Assembly (NCBI RefSeq): GCF_013285385.1
Contig: NZ_CP054212.1
Coordinates: 1,364,001 to 1,428,000, forward strand
Direction: 5' to 3'
Source: Paramixta manurensis
Lineage (GTDB): Bacteria > Pseudomonadota > Gammaproteobacteria > Enterobacterales > Enterobacteriaceae
Length of the DNA: 64,000 nucleotides
Shown: positions 25,032-34,151 of the stretch, in pieces
How the letters are laid out: each line of letters begins with the position of its first letter
Position numbering within the stretch: the stretch's first letter is position 1
Position numbers and translations under genes: made by a program
The notes under the pieces: generated by a model
Told to the model about the DNA's origin: nothing
What the model saw: only the letters and a program-made list of their open reading frames with translations
Database searches by the model: none

Positions 25032-28000
25032 TTAGAACCTCACCTTCAGTGAAGCGTTAATGACATTATTATGGGTGTCATCGCTAAACTGACCGGCCCA
25101 GGCTACACCAACGCTTACCGCCTGTGAAAGGTCGGTGCCGACGCCCGCCTCTAATACAGCGGTATCTTTTGCCAAATGGGTGCCCTCAACCTTAAACGCT
25201 TCACTATTATCCAGTGAGAGGGTGGACCACGGCGTGGTATCTTGCCAGGCGTGCTGCCAACCAGCCTTCGCCGAAAGCTGCAAAGCCACTTTTCCGAGCA
25301 TCACATTGCCGCCCGCTTTTAAACCCAGCGTCGACCAGGTGGTGTCCATATTCTGTTTATCGGCTGACAGCGCGCCAACTCCGCCGTTCTCGCTAAACGC
25401 ATCGGTATGTAAGGTTGCGTGTGTCAGATTGGCGAAAGGCTCCAGTGCTATCGCATCTGCCTGCAAGCGGTAGCCTACCTCAGCGAAAGTTTGTAGCGTG
25501 CGAGCATCATAATCGCCAGTCAAATGTTCAGATAAACCATCGAACCCAAGATAACGGTCAGTGGTAATGTCGTTCCAGCTATTGATTATCCCTGCCTGTA
25601 ACGCCAGGTTTCCCCAATGGCTACCGCCATAGAGCCCTAAATGGTAATTACGGCTACTGCCTGACTCATTACGCGAGCCAGTATCAAAATGGGTACTGCC
25701 ATAACCGGTTAACAGCCCGATATAACCTTTATTCGCCAGATTTATATCAGTCCCCAACAGTACGCCGCCGCCGGAGTGATGCAGACCTGCGATTCCACCA
25801 GCATCGGCGGTTCCCGCGCTGGCGCCATAGCCCTGCATCCACACGCCGCCGTTTTGCGTGGCGGGCAGTTGGCTAAGATGGTCGGTCACCGCATCGCGTA
25901 ACGGAAGGGTATCGGCTAATAGCGCATTTTTTAGCGAAGCATGGATTTCACCGGCAAGCTGGTTAAAGGCGGTTCGCGCCGTGTTGACTGAAGAGAGCGC
26001 CAGCGTGTTGCCAAGGGTGCTGGTTACCGGCAACGCATCCAGCACGGAAGCGACCCGGCGCTGATTGTCGGTTTGGGCAACATCAGCGTACGCGACACTA
26101 TTTCGATCAATCGTTAACCTTACCGCATTATTGTCATAAGCGAGGACCGGTGAAATAAAAGCATAATCACCGTTCATGGTGACGTTATCGAACCGGCTAT
26201 TATTCAAGCCGCCGGTCGCGGTCAGAATCGTGTAGGCGGTATTTAACTTCATTCCACTGTACGGCGTGGCTTCCACCGTACCGTTTAGCTGCGCGTTACC
26301 TGTCACGTTAATGCGATCGGCATTCCCCTGATCGTCAACTTCTGCCACGTAGACCGAACCCGACGCCAGATTGAGCGATCCCCCCACGTTCACTCGTCCG
26401 ATAGAGTTGCCCGGAGTAAGCGTGCCGCTGTTGGTGACATCGCCCTCAATATTCCAGTTACCGCCAAATGAGGAGGTCGGGTCAATACTGACATTCCCCT
26501 TCACCATAATCGGCGTTGCGATAGTACCGCCATGGGTTGAAGAACCGTGTTCCAGCAAAACATTTCCGCCGATAGTGCCGCCCGCGTCGCTAAAACGATA
26601 GGTTGACCCGCTGCCGCTCAAATCGCCTTCGATATCCGCTTGATCGGTAAAGGTTACCTGGCTGGATTGTTGAGATATAAAATTGCGAACACCGCGCATC
26701 AGCCCGCTCCAACTGGCACCTTGCGCCAGCGTAACGTCAGTACCGCCTGCGTTATGCTTATCGGTATCAATAATATCGCCGTGGGTAACGGAACCCGCGC
26801 CCAACGTGAGCGCGACAGTGCCGCCCGCGCCGTCCTGACGATTAACTTGCAGTAGCGTGCCATTGTTTTGCGTCGCAACCGTTCCGGCGCCAAGCGTAAT
26901 GGTTTGGCTAGCCTCATCGGTGGTTAAGGTAGAAAGGAAGGTTTGCTGACTCGCCGCTACGGAGCTGTTACTCAGGTTTACTATCGCATCGTCATTCAAG
27001 GCAATGCCTGCGCCTTTTGCCGCGTTTAATACCGAATTCTGCACGGTTAATGTGCTGCCGGTATTAACCTGTGCCGCCACCGCGTTTTCACCGTTTACCT
27101 GAATGCGACTATTGGTGAGCAAAATATTTCCCGCCGTATCGTCACCGCCGACATTGCCGCCTGCAAGGGCGCCGACGCTATTGTCACCCTCGGTGATTAT
27201 ACTGACGTGATTGGCATTGATCGTGCCGCTACCCACCGCCGTCATTCCATTGGCGCTTTCGCCGCCGGTTGCGCTTTGATTAGCATTGGCACCGCCATAA
27301 ACATGTAACGTAGCGCTATCCAAATTAACGGTTGCCTTGTCATACGCCCATATCGCATCTCCCACATCGCCGGTGGTCACGACATTGACATTGTTGGCGT
27401 TTAACACCGTTCCCTCGCCTGAGGCATACAATCCGTAGCCCATAAATCCTTCGGTCTGTACCGTACTATTTTGCAGATCGAGGGTGGCACCGCTAATTGC
27501 ATAGGCGCCATAGGCACGCTGACCGAGAGTATGGATCTGTAATTGGTTAGCGTTAAGGAGGGTTCCGGCATCCTGGGCATAGAGCGCATAGGCGCGTGAG
27601 CCATCGCCATCCTGCACTCCCTGGCCTTTGTCATTGGCGGTGAGAATCGAGCCACCCTGAAAGTTGACGTTCGAGTTAGAGGTTGCCGCTACGCCAAAAC
27701 CGTATAAGCCATTGGTACGAATCGCGACATCTTTCAATATAATCGCACTGCCCGCATCGGCCTCTACGGCAGGCGCATAATCGCCGCTGGTGGTGATGGT
27801 GCTGTGGGCCAAATTCACCTGGCCACCGACGCTTTGTGCATCATTATTCGCCAGAATACCCGCCGCCTGGGTTCCTTGAGTGGTGATATGGCTGTTGTTT
27901 AGATCGATAGTTGAATCGCTTTCGGCGAAGGCGCCAAAGCTATTAGTGCCAGAGGTAGTGATATCTGCAGAGCCGACAATCTGCCCGCTATACACAGTGT

Positions 28001-28580
28001 GCAACCCATAGGCGTCATTACCTTCTGTGGTGATTTCACTGCCGGACAGTAGCGTGACATCGGCGTCATGCGCACCGGGATTATCGCCCGCCTGCACGCC
28101 AATACCGTTATCGCCATGAGTAAGAATATCTGCGCTGCTGGTGATCGAGCCCGTGCTACCGGCCAGTAAGCCATAAGCGCGCTCACCGCTGGTTTCAACT
28201 GAGCCGCCATTCAGCGTAATCATTCCTCCCTTTTGCGCCAGTGCGCCAAACGCCCAGTCACCTTGCGTTACTAGCGTATCCGCATTGGCAAAAATCTGAG
28301 TGGGATCGCCATTATCCGGCGCATCAGGGTCGGCGGGAGGGCGGGTAGAATCGGCGAGTAAAGCATAGGCGCGATCGCTAACGGTTGCGATACGGCGATT
28401 AGACACCTCTCGGGTGGTATTCCGCCCGGCGACCACGCCGTTATCGGCAGGGACCGCTTCTTGCGAGGCGGCCAGCGCATAACCGGGTAAACCGACTTGA
28501 GTCAACAGCAGTGTGGTGTAAAGCGAGAGTGTTTTCCCGGAGGAGGAGCGTAAAGGCAAGGTGGTTTTTATTATCGCCAT
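25032..28580 (-). CDS. Autotransporter adhesin (pertactin/AIDA-like passenger, type Va)
   Basis: A 1182-residue outer-membrane protein. It has a long signal peptide (to about residue 40, GYALAAS), a passenger of some 800 residues built from degenerate beta-helix repeats with alternating pattern T(E/Q)G-AYG-A and Asn/Asp-rich turns, and a pertactin-like closing block GSLNLASGSVYVAEVDDQGNA. The C-terminal 270 residues form a 12-strand barrel ending in the usual aromatic (ASLKVRF). ATG 28580 follows GAGGAAAC and is preferred to a TTG at 28595. It is probably a surface adhesin or biofilm factor. No protease catalytic motif is seen in the passenger. Confidence 0.9.
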   Translation of the reverse strand: MAIIKTTLPLRSSSGKTLSLYTTLLLTQVGLPGYALAASQEAVPADNGVVAGRNTTREVSNRRIATVSDRAYALLADSTRPPADPDAPDNGDPTQIFANADTLVTQGDWAFGALAQKGGMITLNGGSVETSGERAYGLLAGSTGSITSSADILTHGDNGIGVQAGDNPGAHDADVTLLSGSEITTEGNDAYGLHTVYSGQIVGSADITTSGTNSFGAFAESDSTIDLNNSHITTQGTQAAGILANNDAQSVGGQVNLAHSTITTSGDYAPAVEADAGSAIILKDVAIRTNGLYGFGVAATSNSNVNFQGGSILTANDKGQGVQDGDGSRAYALYAQDAGTLLNANQLQIHTLGQRAYGAYAISGATLDLQNSTVQTEGFMGYGLYASGEGTVLNANNVNVVTTGDVGDAIWAYDKATVNLDSATLHVYGGANANQSATGGESANGMTAVGSGTINANHVSIITEGDNSVGALAGGNVGGDDTAGNILLTNSRIQVNGENAVAAQVNTGSTLTVQNSVLNAAKGAGIALNDDAIVNLSNSSVAASQQTFLSTLTTDEASQTITLGAGTVATQNNGTLLQVNRQDGAGGTVALTLGAGSVTHGDIIDTDKHNAGGTDVTLAQGASWSGLMRGVRNFISQQSSQVTFTDQADIEGDLSGSGSTYRFSDAGGTIGGNVLLEHGSSTHGGTIATPIMVKGNVSIDPTSSFGGNWNIEGDVTNSGTLTPGNSIGRVNVGGSLNLASGSVYVAEVDDQGNADRINVTGNAQLNGTVEATPYSGMKLNTAYTILTATGGLNNSRFDNVTMNGDYAFISPVLAYDNNAVRLTIDRNSVAYADVAQTDNQRRVASVLDALPVTSTLGNTLALSSVNTARTAFNQLAGEIHASLKNALLADTLPLRDAVTDHLSQLPATQNGGVWMQGYGASAGTADAGGIAGLHHSGGGVLLGTDINLANKGYIGLLTGYGSTHFDTGSRNESGSSRNYHLGLYGGSHWGNLALQAGIINSWNDITTDRYLGFDGLSEHLTGDYDARTLQTFAEVGYRLQADAIALEPFANLTHATLHTDAFSENGGVGALSADKQNMDTTWSTLGLKAGGNVMLGKVALQLSAKAGWQHAWQDTTPWSTLSLDNSEAFKVEGTHLAKDTAVLEAGVGTDLSQAVSVGVAWAGQFSDDTHNNVINASLKVRF

Positions 28581-28726
28581 GTGATGTTTCCTCAATAGAG
28601 AAGGAGTAACGGATTTTAATTAGAATCTTCCAGGCGCGAGCGAAAAAATATAATGCCTGGGGTGGTTTTTTATTGTGTTAATTGGAACTGTTATATCGGT
28701 TTTTGGGTATTTAAATAATGAGGGAA

Positions 28727-29407
28727 TTAATGAACGCTATTTAGTCCATTAGTAATTGGCGTGGAAGGCCACATTCTTCCCTGTAATCCGCCGATATGGA
28801 GTGACTCGGTGATTTTTCGATGCGCTTCATTTTCTATCCCTTCAACGATAATCCCCGCGCAGTGAGGATGTAGATGCGTAATCACATCTCTAAAGGCATT
28901 ACCGCTGCCGTATTTCCAGAAAAAGCTTTTATCTATTTTTATATATTCAAAGTTCCCATCAAACGCCACGGTAAGGTTGGTATTGCCGGCACCAAAATCA
29001 TCGAGCCACAAAGGGCAATAGTGCGCCAGTTGGGTGAGTTCCGCGCTGCTTGTGGAAAAGGTAAAGGTTTCAGCGACCTCAAGACGGAGACCGCGTAACG
29101 GCTTAAGTACGCTGAGAATGGCATTGTTCGAAAGCAGATAATCAATTAAGTCTTTATCGACATTGAGCGAAATTAACGGAACGCCTCTCTGCTGAGATGA
29201 AAGTTTGAGTGCAATATGGAGTTGCTGTTCAAACAGAGTAATCTTTTGTGCCTGAGTAAGCTGAAAGAAAGTATTGTCCTGCTGTGGGGTAAAAGGAAAT
29301 TTCCCTGGTGTGGTGAATTTAGTTAATAACTCATAAGCAAAAAGTGTATTGCCAGGCGTATATATCGGCTCCAGGACAAATTGATAATCATATTCAGGGT
29401 TAGGCAT
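28727..29407 (-). CDS. EAL-domain protein (cyclic-di-GMP phosphodiesterase-like)
   Basis: A 226-residue stand-alone EAL domain. The family EAL signature is altered to FAYELLTKF. Other landmarks are present: LNVDKDLIDYL (Asn), RLEVAE (Glu), WLDDFGAGNTN (double Asp), YIKIDKSFFW (Lys), IIVEGIENEAH (Glu) and LQGRMWP (Gln). Most metal and catalytic residues therefore survive, so hydrolysis of cyclic-di-GMP is possible, although degenerate stand-alone EAL proteins can also act as binding regulators. It lies upstream of and in the same direction as the autotransporter, with about 145 bases between, suggesting a link to adhesion control. Confidence 0.8.
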   Translation of the reverse strand: MPNPEYDYQFVLEPIYTPGNTLFAYELLTKFTTPGKFPFTPQQDNTFFQLTQAQKITLFEQQLHIALKLSSQQRGVPLISLNVDKDLIDYLLSNNAILSVLKPLRGLRLEVAETFTFSTSSAELTQLAHYCPLWLDDFGAGNTNLTVAFDGNFEYIKIDKSFFWKYGSGNAFRDVITHLHPHCAGIIVEGIENEAHRKITESLHIGGLQGRMWPSTPITNGLNSVH

Positions 29408-30084
29408 AATATTGTCCGTTTAACGCTTGAAAGTTAAAGCGCCGATATAGCAATCCGGCTTTCTGATCGGGTTGATGTGTCTTTGTTAGGATAATTCTTA
29501 GTTGCGCCTTCACTTTATGTGGTAACGCTAATCAATGGAAATCGTTTATATCGATCATTTTCATGTCAATTGATAGTTTAAGTCTATCAATAAATGTTTT
29601 ATTGATCGTTACAAACGATCAAATATAAGATTAATCTTATTTGATTGTTTTTGTGTATTATCATTTTTATAAAGTAAATGCATTTAACTTACTGAAAATG
29701 ATCATATTTATTAAATATTTCAATAAGGTAAAAGAAATGTGTATGAAATTCTTCACGCTTGGCGGGAGATTTAGCTTTGTGATGATGATCAGGCTTTATA
29801 ATTAGTTTATTTAATGATTTTAGGCCGAAAAACATAAGCAGTATTGAGGAGGGAAGCAGAAACGTTAGCGGTTTGACGCAAGTGAGAAAGTGAGTTGATA
29901 AATAACTGCTGCAGGTTGTTGAAGCGCTATCTGAGTGATGAAACCAAAATAACTCGCTTACAATTAGTGGCAAAAAAAAACCGATGTCATATTGTCAATG
30001 AAAATAAATGTTATAAAGTTACATCCGTTAATTTAAGGGCTGCCGTCTGCGCGACGGACTTTTTTCCTCCTTGCCGGAGCGTAC
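29408..30084. other. AT-rich intergenic region between the EAL gene and the SPFH operon
   Basis: No gene is supported in these 677 bases; the open frames on both strands lack ribosome-binding sites and motifs. It contains the palindrome cluster at 29570-29640 and, at the right end, GGAG before the ATG at 30085. Confidence 0.55.
29570..29640. promoter_or_regulatory. Cluster of three palindromes upstream of the EAL gene
   Basis: TTGATAG-N7-CTATCAA (29570-29590), TTGATCGTT-N3-AACGATCAA (29602-29622) and ATAAGATTAATCTTAT (29625-29640) follow one another within 71 bases, 160-230 bases upstream of the EAL gene start. The first two share the outer TTGAT. They may be operators; no matching regulator gene is adjacent. 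Confidence 0.35.
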
Positions 30085-32049
30085 ATGCGTTTAACCAAGG
30101 CTTCCGGAGTTGATGTTATCGGTCAGTCTCCTCGCTTTCAGTTAGCTTCAACTCACATCCGTTGGCTTTCCTGGCTATTTAACGGCATCGTCATCGCCAG
30201 TATGACGTTGCTGCCGATTGCGTTGCTGTTGTATTGGCTGGCGCCTGAGTCGTTATGGCTACCGTTAACCGGCAATCTCACCGCCACATTGTGGGTGTTT
30301 GCGGTCTCTTTGCAGGGAGCGAGGCGGGTAGCGCGTTGGCGTCAACGCGCCTTTGAACCGCTTACCGAAGACGCGTCGGTGGCTGCTGCTCCCCCCGCTT
30401 TTTTCCAACGTTTAACGCCGCCGCTTTGGCTGCGCCAGACGGTCAGTTATCTTGGCTCACATGTGCTTTATCAGGCGTTACCGGCATTAGCCGCGCTCTA
30501 CCTGATTGGCATGGTATGGGCGCTACCGCTCCCGGCGAACGATAACGGCAAAGGGGGCTACCTGATTGGGGCGATACTGGTGTTCTTCGCCTTTGGTTTC
30601 CTGGTGCTTGAGCGGCACTGGGCGCTGAAAAAAAACGATGAATGGCCGGAGGCGATCAAACTCGCGCCGCTAGCCAGAATGGTTATCCTGGTCTTGTTGC
30701 TTGACGCGCTCAGTTTGATGTTCGCCAGGGGCGCTGCGGTTTGGCCAGCGCATCTGCTGATACTTGGCGGCATTGTCCCGGGACTGGTGGCGCTGGAGCT
30801 GCTATTACGGGCGCTGATCGCGGTATTCTCGCCGCCGCGCGCCGATGAGGAGCCGGCGTTTATTGCCGCCAGCCTGCTGGCATCGCAACTCAGCTGGCCG
30901 CCGCGTCCGTTCCAGTTCATGCATAACGAACTGCATCAGCGGTTTGGTATTGATTTACGTCAGATATGGGCCTTTCATTTTATGCGCCGCGCCATACTAC
31001 CGCTGGCGGCTTTTCTGCTGCTGGTAGGCTGGCTACTGACCGGGTTAAATCAAGTACCGCTAACGCAACGTGGCATTTACGAGTATTTCGGTAAGCCGGT
31101 GGCGGTGAGACAGCCGGGGTTACATATTGGTCTACCCTGGCCGTTTGGTCGGGTACAAGCGGTGGAGAATGGCGAAGTACATGAATTGACCACCGGCGCT
31201 GAAGAGCCGGTCTCAACTGCCGCTGCCGCCGCACCGATTGCGACAGCGGAAGGCGCGGCGCCGGTTAGCGCCAACCGTTTGTGGGATGTCAGCCATATTG
31301 GCGATAAGTCGCAGATTATCGCCAGCGCCAGTGGTGACCGGCAAAGCTTTCAGATCATGAATATGGATGTGCGCTTTGTCTATCGGATTGGGCTGAGCGA
31401 TAAGGCGGCGCTGGCGGCCCATTATCATACCGAGAATGTTCCCCTCTTAATTCGCAGTATCGCCAACCAGGTGTTAGTGCATGATTTTGCTACGCGTACT
31501 CTGGACAGCCTGCTCGGCGAGGAGCAAAGCCAACTGGCCGCCAATATTGGCCGCGAGGTGCAAAACCGGCTTAACCAATTAGACAGCGGCGTAGAACTAC
31601 TGGCAACGGTGATTGAATCTATTCACCCACCGGCGGGCGCAGCCGATGCTTACCATGCGGTGCAAGCGGCGCAGATTCAGGCGCAAACCGCCATCGCTGG
31701 CGAGAAAGGGCAGGCGGCGGTGCAGCTCAATGCCGCACAGCAGTTTGCCAGCCAGGCGTTTGATGAAGCGCATGCGCAGAGTAGTGAGAATCATGATCGG
31801 GCGCAGGTTACCGCGCTGCGGTTTAATGCAGAGAATCAAGCTTTTCAAGTCGGCGGACAATCTTTCCTGACCGAACGCTACTTTAGCCAGTTAACGCTGG
31901 CGGCGCATCAGCATGCAGGTATGCTGATTATCGATCATCGGTTGGGAGGAGAAACCCCGCCGGTACTGGATTTACGCAGTCTTACTTTGCCATTTACCCC
32001 TGGGGCGGAGTCGACGGCGCGGTCGGTTAAAACGGAGAAAACACGGTGA
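30085..32049 (+). CDS. HflK-like SPFH/band-7 protein with multi-pass N-terminus
   Basis: A 654-residue membrane protein. The first 320 residues hold about seven hydrophobic segments. Then comes an SPFH/band-7 domain (VPLTQRGIYEYFGKPVAVRQPGLHIGLPWPFGRV) and a coiled-coil-rich region (YHAVQAAQIQAQTAIAGEKGQAAVQLNAAQQFASQ). HflK itself has one membrane helix, so the multi-pass N-terminus is unusual. SPFH proteins assemble into ring- or cage-like membrane scaffolds. The start follows GGAG. The next gene begins inside its stop (GTGA). Together with two more SPFH genes and a metal ATPase it forms one tight operon. Confidence 0.85.
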   Translation: MRLTKASGVDVIGQSPRFQLASTHIRWLSWLFNGIVIASMTLLPIALLLYWLAPESLWLPLTGNLTATLWVFAVSLQGARRVARWRQRAFEPLTEDASVAAAPPAFFQRLTPPLWLRQTVSYLGSHVLYQALPALAALYLIGMVWALPLPANDNGKGGYLIGAILVFFAFGFLVLERHWALKKNDEWPEAIKLAPLARMVILVLLLDALSLMFARGAAVWPAHLLILGGIVPGLVALELLLRALIAVFSPPRADEEPAFIAASLLASQLSWPPRPFQFMHNELHQRFGIDLRQIWAFHFMRRAILPLAAFLLLVGWLLTGLNQVPLTQRGIYEYFGKPVAVRQPGLHIGLPWPFGRVQAVENGEVHELTTGAEEPVSTAAAAAPIATAEGAAPVSANRLWDVSHIGDKSQIIASASGDRQSFQIMNMDVRFVYRIGLSDKAALAAHYHTENVPLLIRSIANQVLVHDFATRTLDSLLGEEQSQLAANIGREVQNRLNQLDSGVELLATVIESIHPPAGAADAYHAVQAAQIQAQTAIAGEKGQAAVQLNAAQQFASQAFDEAHAQSSENHDRAQVTALRFNAENQAFQVGGQSFLTERYFSQLTLAAHQHAGMLIIDHRLGGETPPVLDLRSLTLPFTPGAESTARSVKTEKTR

Positions 32050-33098
32050 GTGATTTGCAACACCCAGGCAGTGACGAGCATGCTCATGATGAAGGGCATG
32101 TTCACCCTCCGGCTTCCGGGCATCACCATCATCATCATCACCACCACCATCCTTCTGGCCCGGCGAAGGCTGGCCTGTGGCGCCGTGTCGGGCTGGCCTT
32201 ATTACTGGCGCTGTTGATTATCGCGACCGCCTGTTTGGTGCAGGTTCGTTCCGGTGAAGCGGTAGTGATTACCCGGTTTGGTAACCCGGTGCGGGTGTTA
32301 TTACAACCCGGGCTGGCGTGGCATTGGCCGGTGCCGCTGGAGAGTGCAATCCCGGTGGACTTGCGTATTCGTACCACGTCGAGCGGTTTGCAAGATGTGG
32401 GAACCCGTGACGGGCTACGCGTTATTGTACAGGCGTATACCGTTTGGCAGGTTCAAAACGATCCGCAGCATGTGCAGCGCTTTATTCGCGCGGTACAAAA
32501 CCAGCCGGATATGGCCGCCGACCAAATACGTACTTTTATTGGGTCGGCGCTGGAAACCACCACCAGCGGATTTGCCCTGGCGGATTTGGTTAATACCGAT
32601 GCCAGCCGTATTCGCCTGGCTGAATTCGAGCGTCATCTGCACGATCAGGTTGCTCGCCAATTATTGGATAGTTACGGTATTCGGCTGGTACAGGTGGGTA
32701 TTGAGCGCCTGACATTACCCGCCGTGACGCTTAATGCCACGGTTGACCGGATGCGGGCGGAGCGCGAAACCATCGCCACCGAGCGCGCGGCGGAAGGTAA
32801 ACGCCAGGCGGCGGAAATTCGTTCAGCCGCAGAGCGTGATGCGCGCGTGATGCGGGCCGACGCTACGGTAAAAGCCGCCGATATTGAAGCGCAGGCACAA
32901 GTGGAAAGCGCGGATATTTACGGTAAAGCATGGGCCAGCAACCCTGCGTTGTATAACCTGTTACGTTCGCTGGACACGCTGAGTGCGGTGATTAACCCAA
33001 GTACCCAGTTGGTGTTGCGTACCGATGCCGCGCCGTTCCGTCAACTGGTTGAGGGGCCGCCAACGCTGCCGCCAGCGGTGAATGGAGCCAAACCATGA
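32046..33098 (+). CDS. HflK/HflC-like SPFH protein with His-rich N-terminal tail
   Basis: A 350-residue protein with a cytoplasmic N-terminal tail rich in His and Asp/Glu (DEHAHDEGHVHPP) followed by ten consecutive histidines (codons 32125-32154), one membrane helix (LALLLALLIIATACLVQV), an SPFH domain starting GEAVVITRFGNPVRVLLQPG and a long Ala/Glu/Arg-rich coiled coil (AERETIATERAAEGKRQAAE). The start is a GTG overlapping the previous stop, preceded by GGAG. The histidine tract is a probable metal-binding tail, which fits the metal ATPase gene in the operon. It ends in an ATGA overlap with the next gene. Confidence 0.87.
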   Translation: MSDLQHPGSDEHAHDEGHVHPPASGHHHHHHHHHHPSGPAKAGLWRRVGLALLLALLIIATACLVQVRSGEAVVITRFGNPVRVLLQPGLAWHWPVPLESAIPVDLRIRTTSSGLQDVGTRDGLRVIVQAYTVWQVQNDPQHVQRFIRAVQNQPDMAADQIRTFIGSALETTTSGFALADLVNTDASRIRLAEFERHLHDQVARQLLDSYGIRLVQVGIERLTLPAVTLNATVDRMRAERETIATERAAEGKRQAAEIRSAAERDARVMRADATVKAADIEAQAQVESADIYGKAWASNPALYNLLRSLDTLSAVINPSTQLVLRTDAAPFRQLVEGPPTLPPAVNGAKP

Positions 33099-34138
33099 AT
33101 CCGCTAACGCGCTTGCAGGGGAATCCGTGGTTTCAGGCCGGGCGCTTAACGTTTTTTGCGTTGTTTGCTATGACACTGATTGCCGCAGGCGTTTGGTTGT
33201 TCTCCAATGTGCGGCAGATAGAACCGGATAGCCGGGCGGTGGTGATGCGTTTTGGCGCGATTACGCGTACCGCCAATGCCGGGTTACTGCTCGCATGGCC
33301 AGATCCGGTTGAACAAGTCACCTTGTTGCCTGCCGCTGATCGCGTGATTGAACATCACGTTACCGCGTTATTGCGGGCGAGCAATTTGCCGCGCTGGCCG
33401 AATGCCGGGCAAACCAATAGTGATGCGGTTGCCGGGGCGGGCTATTTGCTCACCGGCGATGCTGGCGTCGTTCAGCTTGATGTGCAGGTCTATTACGTGG
33501 TGACCGATCCGCGGGCGTTTGTTTTGCAAGGCGAACATGTGCTGCCAGCCCTTGATCGTTTGACTGAGCGTGCCGCCGTCGCGGTTTGCGCTTCGCGCGA
33601 TCTGGATACCATTTTGGTGGCACGCCCGGAAATGGTCGGTAACGACGCGCATATCGCAGAACGACGTGAGCGCCTGCGTGGCGACCTACGGCAGGGTATC
33701 AATCAGCTCTTGTCCTCATTGACCAGTACCGGCAGCGGTTTGGGAATTGAGGTGCAACGGGTTGATGTTCAGTCTTCTTTGCCATTAACCGCGGTGGATG
33801 CGTTTAATGCGGTACTGACTGCCAGCCAACAAGCGGAGCAAGATGTCGCCAGCGCCAACAATGCCGCCGCGCGCGATCGTCAGGCAGCGGTACAGGCGGC
33901 CGACCGCGCGTTGCAAGTTGCCCATGCGCAAGCCAGCGAACAGGTGGCGCGTGCGCAGACTGATACGGCGGCGATTATACAATTGGCCAATAATCACGAC
34001 CCCGAATTACTCTGGCGCTTGTGGCGTGAGCGGTTGCCGCCGATCCTCGCCCGGGCAGGCAGCGTCACCGCCGTTGACCCGCGGGATGACAGCCATCTGA
34101 TCCTGCCAGGACCAGACCATTTACCCCCAAAACCCTGA
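33095..34138 (+). CDS. HflC-like SPFH/band-7 protein
   Basis: A 347-residue protein with one N-terminal membrane helix (FFALFAMTLIAAGVWLFSNV) and an SPFH domain (IEPDSRAVVMRFGAITRTANAGLLLAWPDP). A middle region includes VQLDVQVYYVVTDPRAFVLQ, and a coiled coil (QQAEQDVASANNAAARDRQAA) follows. It overlaps the preceding SPFH gene by ATGA and is followed by the ATPase gene 13 bases after its stop. It probably forms a hetero-oligomer with the other two SPFH proteins, as HflK and HflC do around FtsH; no ftsH gene is present here. Confidence 0.87.
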   Translation: MNPLTRLQGNPWFQAGRLTFFALFAMTLIAAGVWLFSNVRQIEPDSRAVVMRFGAITRTANAGLLLAWPDPVEQVTLLPAADRVIEHHVTALLRASNLPRWPNAGQTNSDAVAGAGYLLTGDAGVVQLDVQVYYVVTDPRAFVLQGEHVLPALDRLTERAAVAVCASRDLDTILVARPEMVGNDAHIAERRERLRGDLRQGINQLLSSLTSTGSGLGIEVQRVDVQSSLPLTAVDAFNAVLTASQQAEQDVASANNAAARDRQAAVQAADRALQVAHAQASEQVARAQTDTAAIIQLANNHDPELLWRLWRERLPPILARAGSVTAVDPRDDSHLILPGPDHLPPKP

Positions 34139-34151
34139 GGAATTGGCATTG

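Noticed and set aside
29689..30113. Short frames in the region before the SPFH operon
   Set aside because: AT-rich, no ribosome-binding site, no motif; one overlaps the real start of the SPFH gene.
30085..33098. Standard hflK-hflC pair
   Set aside because: The first protein has a multi-pass N-terminus, there are three SPFH genes, and the context (metal ATPase, no hflX or purA) is not that of the housekeeping hflKC locus.
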